Origin: Paracoccaceae bacterium
Lineage (GTDB): Bacteria; Pseudomonadota; Alphaproteobacteria; Rhodobacterales; Rhodobacteraceae
DNA length: 64,000 nucleotides
Reading direction: 5' to 3'
Assembly: GCA_019090795.1 (NCBI GenBank)
Contig: JAHRVG010000097.1
Coordinates: forward strand, 1 to 64,000
Made by a program: the position numbers and the translations under genes. Positions 55,642 through 63,978 of the stretch are shown piece by piece; the first letter of the stretch is position 1, and the number at the start of each line of letters is the position of its first letter. The notes below the pieces were generated by a model. The model was given only the letters and a program-made list of their open reading frames with translations. It made no database searches and was not told the DNA's origin.

Positions 55642-55905
55642 TTAAAAGTTCATTACATAGTTCACGACAACAACCAAAATCACCGGCACCACATAAACGC
55701 CAAGGATCAGTTTACGACGTAACGATCCATCGTATTCTTTCAAGCCCTGTTTGATGAATTCTGCCCGATCGCCCTCGATCCCGCCCGCATCAAACTCAAT
55801 TTCCAGCTTTTCGCGGCGCATGGATTTTGAAAACCAGCTTGCGCAGACATACACCACCGTCAAGGCAATCAGCCCCATCACACCAAGGCGAATCCATCCA
55901 AACAT
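55642..55905 (-). CDS. Small two-helix membrane protein
   Basis: This 87-aa protein has hydrophobic segments at about residues 6-26 and 66-85 and an acidic loop between (EIEFDAGGIEGDRAEF). I do not recognise the family. It lies between the 454-aa unknown and the DUF1523 gene with gaps of 3 and 14 bp, so it belongs to the same operon. It may hold partners to the membrane. Confidence 0.72.
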   Translation of the reverse strand: MFGWIRLGVMGLIALTVVYVCASWFSKSMRREKLEIEFDAGGIEGDRAEFIKQGLKEYDGSLRRKLILGVYVVPVILVVVVNYVMNF

Positions 55906-55908
55906 TTT

Positions 55909-57273
55909 CTATCCCTTTATCGAGCCCCAAGGCCCGACCCTTGCAATAAGATCACCAGACGTTTTTTCCCAAGGCCCGCGCATCGGAACCGGCTCTTCCG
56001 CCATTTCCGGCTCATGGCCATATAACGCCTCACGCGCCCCAGCCTTGTCTACCATATACTCGCTTGCTAGAAACTCTGCGACAAATTCTTTCTTGGCATC
56101 AGACCAGCCACGATAAGCCGCGTAAAATGCCGCCTTGTGACAGATAAACAACTGGCGCACATCCAGCGGGGCGAGTTCGGCCAGCAGCATATTTACCAGA
56201 TCCTTATCCGCGTGATCCGCTGAACGTAGGGTGTAGAAATACGCAGGGTGTTCAGATGTAAGGCGCGGCCACTTGCCCTGCCCGCTGGCCCACCGCCACA
56301 GCTTATACAGCCCCTCATATTCCTTTGGCAGGTTTTTTAGATGGCGGCGCGCCAGATTGCGCAGCTCGCGGCGATCCAGATCGCCAAAATCTTCGCCCGC
56401 ATCAGCAGCAGTATCGACCACGATGAAATCCAGTTTTTGCTGCAATATGGCAGCGACGTCCGTGTGTTTGGCATTGGTGATCGGTTCGACCAGATCATTG
56501 GCGGCAAGGAAGGTGGCGATGTCATTGCGCTCGGTGAAATCCATCACGTATTCCACATCCCAATCCGCCACATCCCCCCGCGGGTCAACCGACACAACGG
56601 CAGTCTCATCCAGATCACGAAACACATAGAGCCCGCCAAAATGCGCCGTATAAAAGTTGTTTTGTTGGTAATTATTGTGGGAAAACACCACAGGGTTACG
56701 GGTAATATCACCAGTCCGCTTGCCGAGTTCGATCATGTCCGCGGTCAGCACATCGTCCCACCAGGCGTCCGGCTCACTCATAAACCGATCAATCATGCGG
56801 CGCAGCTTGCGCCCGTCCTCCACCGTGCTTTGGGTGGTGTCCGCCTCAATCTCGATCTCGCGGATCGACAACAGGTCGCGCGGATCATCCACGCTGAAAA
56901 CCGAATTCACCAACTCGCCCGCAACCGCATCGCGCGCGGTCAGGGCAAACAGCTGACCTTCGTTTTCATCAATCCATTTGCGCAGAATAGATTTAGAGGT
57001 CGAGAACTGCGCATTCAGCAAGGGAGCTGTTTTTTGCTCGGTCGAGAGCAGGATAAACTGGCGGTTACAGCCGTTGGGGTTGAGGTAGAGATCATCGCCA
57101 AACGCGTCACCGATCTCGGGCGAATAGCCAGAAATATCGAGGTGGAATTCCGTAAGATCCGTTTCCCGCCCCGTGAGGTGTTTTAGCGCGCGGTTGTACC
57201 GCTCGACCAGAGAGGGAGAGGTAACTTCAAAGAGATTGCCGAACATAAGGCCACGGCGAACAAGGCGCATCAT
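55909..57273 (-). CDS. Unknown 454-aa protein of the AAA-ATPase operon
   Basis: The soluble protein (start ATG 57273 after GGAGGT) begins MMRLVRRGLMFGNLFEVTSP. I do not recognise it with certainty; the name DUF6638 comes to mind from similar clusters but was not checked. It contains a segment GRKLRRMIDRFM, several acidic runs and a C-terminus rich in Glu/Pro. No catalytic motif was identified. It lies 151 bp after the AT-rich gene and 3 bp before the small membrane protein. Confidence 0.75.
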   Translation of the reverse strand: MMRLVRRGLMFGNLFEVTSPSLVERYNRALKHLTGRETDLTEFHLDISGYSPEIGDAFGDDLYLNPNGCNRQFILLSTEQKTAPLLNAQFSTSKSILRKWIDENEGQLFALTARDAVAGELVNSVFSVDDPRDLLSIREIEIEADTTQSTVEDGRKLRRMIDRFMSEPDAWWDDVLTADMIELGKRTGDITRNPVVFSHNNYQQNNFYTAHFGGLYVFRDLDETAVVSVDPRGDVADWDVEYVMDFTERNDIATFLAANDLVEPITNAKHTDVAAILQQKLDFIVVDTAADAGEDFGDLDRRELRNLARRHLKNLPKEYEGLYKLWRWASGQGKWPRLTSEHPAYFYTLRSADHADKDLVNMLLAELAPLDVRQLFICHKAAFYAAYRGWSDAKKEFVAEFLASEYMVDKAGAREALYGHEPEMAEEPVPMRGPWEKTSGDLIARVGPWGSIKG

Positions 57274-57424
57274 GGGTGGGATACCTCCGGTGAGGGAATG
57301 AAAAAGGGCAGCGCCTGACCTTCCAAACAAAAAGCAACACTAGGGCAGCGCCCGACACTTGGTGGGCGAGGCCAAGCCAAGTGACGTACAAACGAATAGA
57401 TAGGATATGAAACACTCGCGGCCA

Positions 57425-58039
57425 TTAAGTTTTCCGTCCTAATTTCACTTTCAGATACGCTTCGATTGGCTTCATACTGTCTACAAAATCTCTGCGAAAT
57501 TCATCTTCTTCATTTAATGTATCGAATAATATATCTCTTTTTTCCCTTAGAATTTCACGATGGGAAGCTGCTAGACTAGTATCGCCTCGAAAATGACTGT
57601 CGAGATATAATCTCACATACCCAAATAACTCGCGCTCAAGTTCTTTAAGCTTCAATAATTTTTGGGAAAGCTCACTCCCCCAAACAGCGTCCGCCTCAAT
57701 TAATAAGGCATCAAGGTCGTTACTTCTAACGCCTAATTTTCCCCAACGTTTTACATATGCATTTATTACTCCCTGATTTCTCTCGTTCGACCCGTTTACA
57801 GGTTCTTGGTCTTTGTCTGGCTCCATTTCAGAAGCTAGCATGGCTGGGTGACGCACGTAATACAAACTATCTCTATATCTATATAGAGCTATCAATATTT
57901 TACGAGAAAGTTCCCTATCGGCATGCCACAGGCTTTGGTTTTTCCAAGTATTAAGTCCTAGAAATGCTGCGATTGCTGCCGCAACCGCGGCAATTGCGAT
58001 AACACAATTCGCTAGTGCACTCCACGCTTCGATACTCAT
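57425..58039 (-). CDS. AT-rich membrane-anchored protein of unknown function
   Basis: This 204-aa protein has a single N-terminal helix (AWSALANCVIAIAAVAAAIA, residues 5-30) and a soluble helical part rich in charged residues. Its gene is visibly richer in A+T and uses different codons than its GC-rich neighbours, so it may be transferred DNA. Even so, its ATG overlaps the stop of the AAA ATPase gene (ATGA) and it runs in the same direction. No family was recognised. It could be an accessory membrane anchor or an effector. Confidence 0.7.
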   Translation of the reverse strand: MSIEAWSALANCVIAIAAVAAAIAAFLGLNTWKNQSLWHADRELSRKILIALYRYRDSLYYVRHPAMLASEMEPDKDQEPVNGSNERNQGVINAYVKRWGKLGVRSNDLDALLIEADAVWGSELSQKLLKLKELERELFGYVRLYLDSHFRGDTSLAASHREILREKRDILFDTLNEEDEFRRDFVDSMKPIEAYLKVKLGRKT

Positions 58040-59970
58040 CCCTTCCCCCTCAAATACCGCTTCTTAGCCTCTTCCTGCCGCCCATACTCCCGCACCATAT
58101 TCTCAATCGCGATCTCGTCGGATTTATCGGCATAACGGAACTCGCTGTCCGCGTAGCGGTTGATTTCTTGCAGGACCATCTCCACCGTAATCGGCTGGGC
58201 CAGCTCTGCAATCATGTTGCGTTTGGTGTCATAATCCCGCGCCAGGAACAGCTCGGTATTCTCCATCCATTCATCCGGCAATTCAAAATCCATCGCCCGC
58301 ACTTTTACTGCATCAGTGATGTTCTTGATCGCGCGCCCTGTGAAGCGTTCATCCGCCTGTTGAATACCCTTTAAATACTGCCCCAACTTGGCAATCGTAT
58401 CCAATTCGCCAATCTCGGAATGCACCCGATCAAACACCTCCAGCAACCCCGCCTCATGGGGGCGTGCGTGGCTGGCATAGCTGGCGGCTACGGCCTTTTT
58501 AATCTGCTGGGCGGCGAATAAATCGTGGTCCCCCAATGGGATATCGTGATTTTTACCCATCAGCAGGTGCAGGATATCAATGTAATCCTCGCGCGTTTGC
58601 GGCCCGTCCACCAAGAACCGCGCCCCTGCGCGCTGGCGCAAAGCGTCGTCCACATTTTCGGGGTAATTGCTGAACATACCAAAGGTGCAATTGCCGCGCA
58701 CAACCGTATTGGCGCCTGCAAAGCTCTCCATCAAAACGGCGGTAATCTCCAACTGCCCCGCACTGGATTGTCGATCGCCGCGCTTGCCCGCCAGCTGATC
58801 AATATCGTCGATCGTCCCGAACCCGATCACACGGCGGTCAATGATATTATTGATAAACGCCTTGGCGTTCTGCGCCGATTTCCCCTGATAGCTGTCGATG
58901 CTGTCCGTGCCCAAATTCTGGTAGCGAAAGACATAACCCGCGTTCTGGCAGTATTCATTGATCATCCCTGCCATCATCTGAATCAACGTGGTTTTACCCG
59001 TGCCCGGCTTGCCATCCCCCATAAATGTAAAGATGAAACCGCCGAGATCGGCAAAGGGGTTCAACTGGCGTTCAAAGTCATAGGCCATGAGCATTTTAGA
59101 CAGCTTCATCGCCTGATATTTCGCGATATGGTTGCCCACAACCTCGTTCGGTTTCTTGAAAGTCATCGTCAGCTTGGTCGATTTACCACGGCTGGCGGGG
59201 CTGAACCCATTGATATCAAAATCATCCGCTTCAACGCGGTAACTGACAGCGGTGAACGGCTCCAAACGTGGGGTGGTCGCGGCGCGCAAGGCGACCTTCT
59301 CCATCAGCTTTTCACAGTAAGCGAGGATCACTTGGATCAGTTGCTCCTCGGACTTGGCTAACAGGGACAGGTCTTGATCCAACTCCCAAAGTGCCCCGTG
59401 CAGGGCAATAGAGGGATTGTCGGTCAGAACCTCCTCAACCGCGCCGATTTCAACCGAGTTTTCGGTGGTGCTGGCCAGCAAGTAACTGGTCATATTGGCA
59501 AAAACATACAGGGAAATCAGCGCCGAGGCCGCCAGCAATTCGCCAAACTCTGCGGTTTTGGATCGCGTCAGATTGCCCGCCAGATTGTCCTTGAGCAACT
59601 CGCTCAGCCCGGTCTGATCGCTGTATTGATCACTCACCACATGGGCGACAGCCAGCGCCCGGCGCAGGGCTTGCAATACATTCGCCTGCGCGGGCGATGT
59701 CAGCGGATCACTTTCATCCGCTCCTTCAATGCGGTTGATCAAATGCACCCCCTCAGGACGCGCAGTGGAGCGGGTCACCAGCCCCGGTGTGGTGGAGCGA
59801 AAGCGGCGCCGCGTGCCAATGCCGCTGGAACGCTCGCGCGCTGGTTCCGCGTCGCGCTTGGCGGCAATGCGGGGGGTGTGGTCAAAACCGTCGAGCATCC
59901 CCACAGCCGCCGAATATTGCGCGCGGATTTGCTCTTCTTTCAATTCCATCAAATTCTGCGAGGTTGTCAT
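58036..59970 (-). CDS. AAA+ ATPase of an unknown operon
   Basis: This 644-aa protein has an N-terminal region of ~300 aa, basic at first, with no recognised fold, and a C-terminal AAA+ domain. Walker A is GDGKPGTGKTTL (near residue 318-328). Walker B is VIGFGTIDDIDQLAG, with Asp-Asp rather than Asp-Glu. A sensor-1/arginine-finger region FSNYPENVDDALRQRAGARF lies near 434-452. It has no helicase, protease or nuclease motif and no membrane helix of its own. It is flanked by coiled-coil and membrane proteins, so a chaperone-like remodelling role is plausible. Confidence 0.88.
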   Translation of the reverse strand: MTTSQNLMELKEEQIRAQYSAAVGMLDGFDHTPRIAAKRDAEPARERSSGIGTRRRFRSTTPGLVTRSTARPEGVHLINRIEGADESDPLTSPAQANVLQALRRALAVAHVVSDQYSDQTGLSELLKDNLAGNLTRSKTAEFGELLAASALISLYVFANMTSYLLASTTENSVEIGAVEEVLTDNPSIALHGALWELDQDLSLLAKSEEQLIQVILAYCEKLMEKVALRAATTPRLEPFTAVSYRVEADDFDINGFSPASRGKSTKLTMTFKKPNEVVGNHIAKYQAMKLSKMLMAYDFERQLNPFADLGGFIFTFMGDGKPGTGKTTLIQMMAGMINEYCQNAGYVFRYQNLGTDSIDSYQGKSAQNAKAFINNIIDRRVIGFGTIDDIDQLAGKRGDRQSSAGQLEITAVLMESFAGANTVVRGNCTFGMFSNYPENVDDALRQRAGARFLVDGPQTREDYIDILHLLMGKNHDIPLGDHDLFAAQQIKKAVAASYASHARPHEAGLLEVFDRVHSEIGELDTIAKLGQYLKGIQQADERFTGRAIKNITDAVKVRAMDFELPDEWMENTELFLARDYDTKRNMIAELAQPITVEMVLQEINRYADSEFRYADKSDEIAIENMVREYGRQEEAKKRYLRGKG

Positions 59971-59979
59971 CTCAAATTC

Positions 59980-61107
59980 CTATTTATAACTCAAAATCCG
60001 GTCGCCCGATCCCAGCACATATTTGCGTACGCCTTTCATGCCCGGTGGGTTGTGTTCCTCCAACACCTGATAAGCACGCTGGGGCAGGATCAAGGAGCGG
60101 TGTATTTTACTGGCCCCACTGTTGCCGCCCTTTTCGCCCATTTTGGCCAGCTTGAAAATCTCGCGGTCCGCGTGGCTGAAAAATCCGGTCTTTTCGGTTG
60201 TGACCTCGCGCGACCAAAGGGTTTCCTCGGTCCAGGCCAAGGCCCAGTCAAAACCGACCTTGCCGCTGGCCTCGGCCAACACCTCTCGCAATGGCCCGTT
60301 TTGTTCGGTGAACCAGTGCGAATACATCGGGCCAAGGAAAATACGACGCAGTTTTTTTGGGTGCAGATCATCAAAATCCTGATCAAACCCGCTGGCGATA
60401 GTCACCAGCTTTAGGGCGGAAACCGACTGTGCCATCAGATGGCTTTGCACACGGGGCCAACGCCCCTCGTCACGTGGCAAGGCGTGGCGACCGCTGTCTT
60501 CCAATTCCAACAGGTAAATCACCGGCACGTTGGTCTGGCTGTCATAGCTGGCCCAATGCACCAGATAACGCCCCCGCCCTTTGCTGTTCTCACCACGCCA
60601 GACCGCTTGGGGATCATTCTGCGCCCAGAACAGGGCGCGGCCCTCCAGCTGCTCATAGTACATCCGTTGCGACATGGCGAATTGCAGGCGGGTGGGGGCG
60701 GTTTGTTCGTTCAGGATATGGCGCACCATATCCTGTTTCAGGCGGTTCTGGTCCGGCAGGTTGGCCAGATGTTTACCTGCGTTCAGCGCATCATTGGCCA
60801 GTTGCAGCAATTCCTGATAGATCGGAAACCCGCTGTCAGTTCGGTCGATGTTGAGACCACTTGGCAGTTGATCCGACACCCGCCCAGACAACAGATGTTT
60901 ATAGCTAAGGGCAGTGAAAGTGCCCGCCAACGCCCGCAGGTAAGCGGTGACAACCTCACCTTCTTCGCGGCCAATCGTGCCCTCACCCATGGTCATTTTC
61001 GTGACCCGCTCCAGATGCCCAATGATCCGCTCGAATTTGGCGAAATAGCGGCGGGTTTCATAGGCCCCTTGCAGAGCTCTATGGTCTATCGTGAGGTCAT
61101 TTCTCAT
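59980..61107 (-). CDS. Unknown 375-aa protein of the AAA-ATPase operon
   Basis: This soluble protein has an all-helical N-terminal half (ALQGAYETRRYFAKFERIIGHLERV) and a mixed C-terminal half. No signal, membrane helix or catalytic motif was recognised. It starts 29 bp after the Phd-like gene and ends 9 bp before the AAA ATPase, a consistent operon position. It could be the ATPase's adaptor or substrate. Confidence 0.72.
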   Translation of the reverse strand: MRNDLTIDHRALQGAYETRRYFAKFERIIGHLERVTKMTMGEGTIGREEGEVVTAYLRALAGTFTALSYKHLLSGRVSDQLPSGLNIDRTDSGFPIYQELLQLANDALNAGKHLANLPDQNRLKQDMVRHILNEQTAPTRLQFAMSQRMYYEQLEGRALFWAQNDPQAVWRGENSKGRGRYLVHWASYDSQTNVPVIYLLELEDSGRHALPRDEGRWPRVQSHLMAQSVSALKLVTIASGFDQDFDDLHPKKLRRIFLGPMYSHWFTEQNGPLREVLAEASGKVGFDWALAWTEETLWSREVTTEKTGFFSHADREIFKLAKMGEKGGNSGASKIHRSLILPQRAYQVLEEHNPPGMKGVRKYVLGSGDRILSYK

Positions 61108-61136
61108 ACTGAAACCCAGCTTCCGGTGGGAAAATA

Positions 61137-61484
61137 CTACTCATTGCTTTCCCATGCCTGCAAGGCTGCCATCAAATCCAGAGCATCGCGCGCATTTCGG
61201 TTTGCCAATTCGGCTGGCGTTTCTTTTGGTTCGGTGGCTTCTGGCTCTGGTGTCGGCTTGGGCTGCGCTGCCTCTGGCGGCCTGCGACCCGGTTGATCTA
61301 ATAGTCTTGAATCTTGCTGCTTTACGGGCGCCTTTGCCCGAACATTCAACTGTTCAAATTTTTTCAGGGTCATCAGAACAAACTGTGGCTTTCCATGGCG
61401 AGAAATTTCCACTGCTCCCCGAGACGCAGCTATCAACACATCGCCAGTGTTATTAGCCAATTCAGTTGCTGTAAATCCACGCAT
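61137..61484 (-). CDS. Phd/YefM-like protein without an adjacent toxin
   Basis: This 115-aa protein starts at ATG 61484 after TTGGAGG (an in-frame TTG four codons earlier is not used). The N-terminal ~48 residues (FTATELANNTGDVLIAASRG, then EISRHGKPQFVLMTL) have the Phd/YefM antitoxin-like fold used for DNA binding. The rest is a Pro/Glu-rich tail (PTPEPEATEPKETP) and a helix. No Doc-, RelE- or PIN-type toxin is next to it. It may be a regulator of the operon instead of an antitoxin. Confidence 0.74.
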   Translation of the reverse strand: MRGFTATELANNTGDVLIAASRGAVEISRHGKPQFVLMTLKKFEQLNVRAKAPVKQQDSRLLDQPGRRPPEAAQPKPTPEPEATEPKETPAELANRNARDALDLMAALQAWESNE

Positions 61485-61690
61485 CCATGCCTCCAAATTT
61501 CCTTTTTTCTAGCTGTTTTAGCTAATAGAATAAGTACAGACCCACTAGTCTTACCCTATTATTTTTGCACTCGACAGGAAAATATCTCGTGCAGATCAAT
61601 CTTACGTTCTAGCCATCTCCACTGTCAAACTATAGCGCCAGAACCCAAAACAATCCCAACATCACAGGTAAGGAAAATGGGTGCAGAGAC

Positions 61691-62767
61691 TCAAGTTCCG
61701 TACAGGTTCTTGTCGTGTTTCTCGACAATCTGTTCAAACCGTCGCGCAAACCGCTCATCCGATTTTGCCTTTTCTTCCAGAACCTTGCGGGCAAATACCA
61801 TATGATCCTCATGCTTTTCCATCATCTCGGCCATACGGGAGTTGGTAGCAGATCCAATCGCCGCCATCGCCGATTGCGCCTCTTGGTCAGTGCGCACGCC
61901 GATCTCGTTAATCTTATGGGCCACGTCCTGTTGTTGCGCGGTTTTGAGCGATTTTGTCAGCGCATCATAAAGCACCACCCGTTGTTTGGTGTCGGTTTGC
62001 AGCTTGTTGATCAGCACCATCTGGGTCGCGGCCTGATTTTGCAGGCTGTCAACCCAGCTTTTGCCTTTTTCGATATAACGCTCAAGTGTTTGACTATTAG
62101 CTAGCTTAACCTGCTCATGCTGTGCCAACTCGTTAAAGCTGGCATTCATTTCCGCCAATTCGCTTTCCAGCTTGGTACGCGCGGCGGCGTCTTGTTCCAT
62201 GGAAATCTTGTTTTCCAGCTCGATAATTCTGGGGTCCATCGCCAGCAGGTCTGCCTTGATCTGCTCCAATGCGTGCACCACGCCCTCGCGCTCATCCAGC
62301 GTTTGGGTCAGGTTCACACCAACACGATCTTTGTGTTCATTCAGCGTTGCCAGCTGGGTTTCCAGCAAATGCACAATCACATCGGATTTGGCAATCAGGT
62401 CTTGCAGCTTATCGTCAATGCTGGCGGTACGCATCCGTTCCTGGCGCAGGCTTTCTGAGCGTGCATTGGAGAAAATACCGACAAAGCTTTCCCAGCCGGT
62501 TTTGTTGCGCATCTGGTCAAAGTCCTGACTAAAACCGGCGGTAACATCGTCTAGCCCCATGATCAGTTCGGCAATATTGGCATTCATCAGCTCGGTGTGG
62601 GAATGCACATCATCCAGCGAGGCATTTTCAATGTCGATTGAAATATCACTGCCAGAGGCCATTTTCGACTGCGCCACTTCCAGCTTTGAGGTCAATTCCG
62701 AAATTTTCGACTGCGCTGCAGCAACCTGCTCTTGTGATTTGTGAATTTGCGCCCCAAAATCCGCCAT
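61691..62767 (-). CDS. Long coiled-coil protein, first gene of the AAA-ATPase operon
   Basis: This 358-aa protein is almost wholly helical, with heptad-like runs (SKISELTSKLEVAQSKM; LENKISMEQDAAARTKLESE; NSRMAEMMEKHEDHMVF). It has no signal peptide or membrane helix and only one or two glycines per segment in the central part. It resembles PspA- or TelA-type scaffold proteins in composition only; no homology is claimed. It is the promoter-proximal gene of the block and is divergent from the P1 peptidase with 123 bp between. Confidence 0.76.
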   Translation of the reverse strand: MADFGAQIHKSQEQVAAAQSKISELTSKLEVAQSKMASGSDISIDIENASLDDVHSHTELMNANIAELIMGLDDVTAGFSQDFDQMRNKTGWESFVGIFSNARSESLRQERMRTASIDDKLQDLIAKSDVIVHLLETQLATLNEHKDRVGVNLTQTLDEREGVVHALEQIKADLLAMDPRIIELENKISMEQDAAARTKLESELAEMNASFNELAQHEQVKLANSQTLERYIEKGKSWVDSLQNQAATQMVLINKLQTDTKQRVVLYDALTKSLKTAQQQDVAHKINEIGVRTDQEAQSAMAAIGSATNSRMAEMMEKHEDHMVFARKVLEEKAKSDERFARRFEQIVEKHDKNLYGT

Positions 62768-62890
62768 GAAAAACCCTCTCTGTTATCTGTGTTGCGATAT
62801 ATTTGGGGGGATTATTGCAGATTTAAACACTGAGACCAGTGAATTCCTTCGAACAATGGGGGAATTCGCCTATGACCAAAGGGTAAGCTG

Positions 62891-63877
62891 ATGAAAACCG
62901 GACCTAAAAACCTGATTACCGATGTTGAAGGATTTGTTGTGGGGAATGCCACCGATCAGCGGATCAAGACAGGGTGCACTGTTTTGACCTCTGATCACCA
63001 TTTTACCGCGGCGGTTCAGGTGATGGGCGGATCACCGGGCACACGTGAGACCGACTTGCTTGCGCCCGACAGAACTGTGCAAGAAGTCAATGCGTTGGTT
63101 TTGTCGGGCGGGTCGGCCTTTGGGCTAGACGCAGGCTCCGGCGTTGCCGACGCGCTGGTTTCACGCGGGGTGGGAATTCAGGCGGGCCCTGCGATTATTC
63201 CGATTGTGCCTGCCGCTATCCTGTTTGATCTGGTGAATGGCGGTGAAAAGGGCTGGAAAACCAACCCCTACAAGGTGCTCGGGGCACAGGCACTGGACGC
63301 TGCGGGGGTGGATTTTGAGTTAGGATCGGTTGGTGCGGGGACCGGTGCAAACACTGCCTTGCACAAGGGCGGTTTGGGGTCGGCCTCGCTGGTTTTGCCA
63401 TCCGGCGTAACCGTAGGCGCGCTGGTTGGGGTGAACGCACTGGGCTCTGCGCTGGATTTACAGGGCCATTTCCATGCGGCCCCATTCGAGATGGACGCCG
63501 AATTTGGTGGCTTGGGGATTTCTGCTGTGCCGGACCCGATTTCACAAACGTTCAACACCAAGGTTGCACAGGTTAACACCTCGACCACAATCGCAATTGT
63601 CGCCACAGATGCCACCCTGACACAGGCACAGGCGCACCGGGTGGCAACTGCTGCGCATGACGGCATCGGGCGGGCGGTTTATCCGGCACATACGCCCTTT
63701 GACGGGGATCTGGTTTTCGCGGCCAGCTCCGGCAGGCGCCCCTTGCAGAACGGGGATCTAGAGTTGATGGACATCTGCCACGCCGCCAGCATTTGCCTGT
63801 CTCGCGCCATCGCGCGCGGGGTTTGGGCGGCACGACCATTTGATGGGGATGATAAACCCTGCATCAGAACATACTGA
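62891..63877 (+). CDS. P1/DmpA-family peptidase (S58)
   Basis: This 328-aa Ntn-type aminopeptidase has family motifs VLSGGSAFGLDAGSG (near residue 75), GSVGAGTGANTALHKGGLGSAS (near 145), GALVGVNALG and a late TPFDGDLVFA. The family matures by self-cleavage before a Ser/Thr nucleophile and can hydrolyse beta-peptides or D-amino acid amides. It is divergent from the coiled-coil gene. Its last codons overlap the first half of a LexA-like box (63867-63881). Confidence 0.88.
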   Translation: MKTGPKNLITDVEGFVVGNATDQRIKTGCTVLTSDHHFTAAVQVMGGSPGTRETDLLAPDRTVQEVNALVLSGGSAFGLDAGSGVADALVSRGVGIQAGPAIIPIVPAAILFDLVNGGEKGWKTNPYKVLGAQALDAAGVDFELGSVGAGTGANTALHKGGLGSASLVLPSGVTVGALVGVNALGSALDLQGHFHAAPFEMDAEFGGLGISAVPDPISQTFNTKVAQVNTSTTIAIVATDATLTQAQAHRVATAAHDGIGRAVYPAHTPFDGDLVFAASSGRRPLQNGDLELMDICHAASICLSRAIARGVWAARPFDGDDKPCIRTY

Positions 63878-63881
63878 GAAC
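63867..63881. promoter_or_regulatory. Second LexA-like box at the end of the P1 peptidase gene
   Basis: GAACATACTGAGAAC is identical to the box at 52835-52849, and the identity extends to the following ATT (18 bp). It covers the peptidase stop codon, about 100 bp before the window end. It may serve a gene beyond the window, but no matching promoter hexamers were found. Confidence 0.45.
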
Positions 63882-63978
63882 ATTGCTAAATCCGTTGGAT
63901 AACCAAGATTGATTCAGGTTTCGTTAAGCATCTGGCCATAGCGTTAAGGAACGATTCACCAAGAATTCAGGAAACCTG

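Noticed and set aside
55909-57330. Longer start for the 454-aa unknown protein
   Set aside because: The frame is open to 57330, but the GGAGGT site points to the ATG at 57273; the extra residues look like translated leader.
59374-60414. 346-codon plus-strand frame opposite the AAA ATPase and 375-aa genes
   Set aside because: It crosses the junction of two real minus-strand genes, and no ribosome site or domain was seen.
61137-61690. A toxin gene beside the Phd-like gene
   Set aside because: The 194-bp gap upstream and the 375-aa gene downstream show no RelE, Doc or PIN motif. No short toxin-sized frame with a ribosome site was found.
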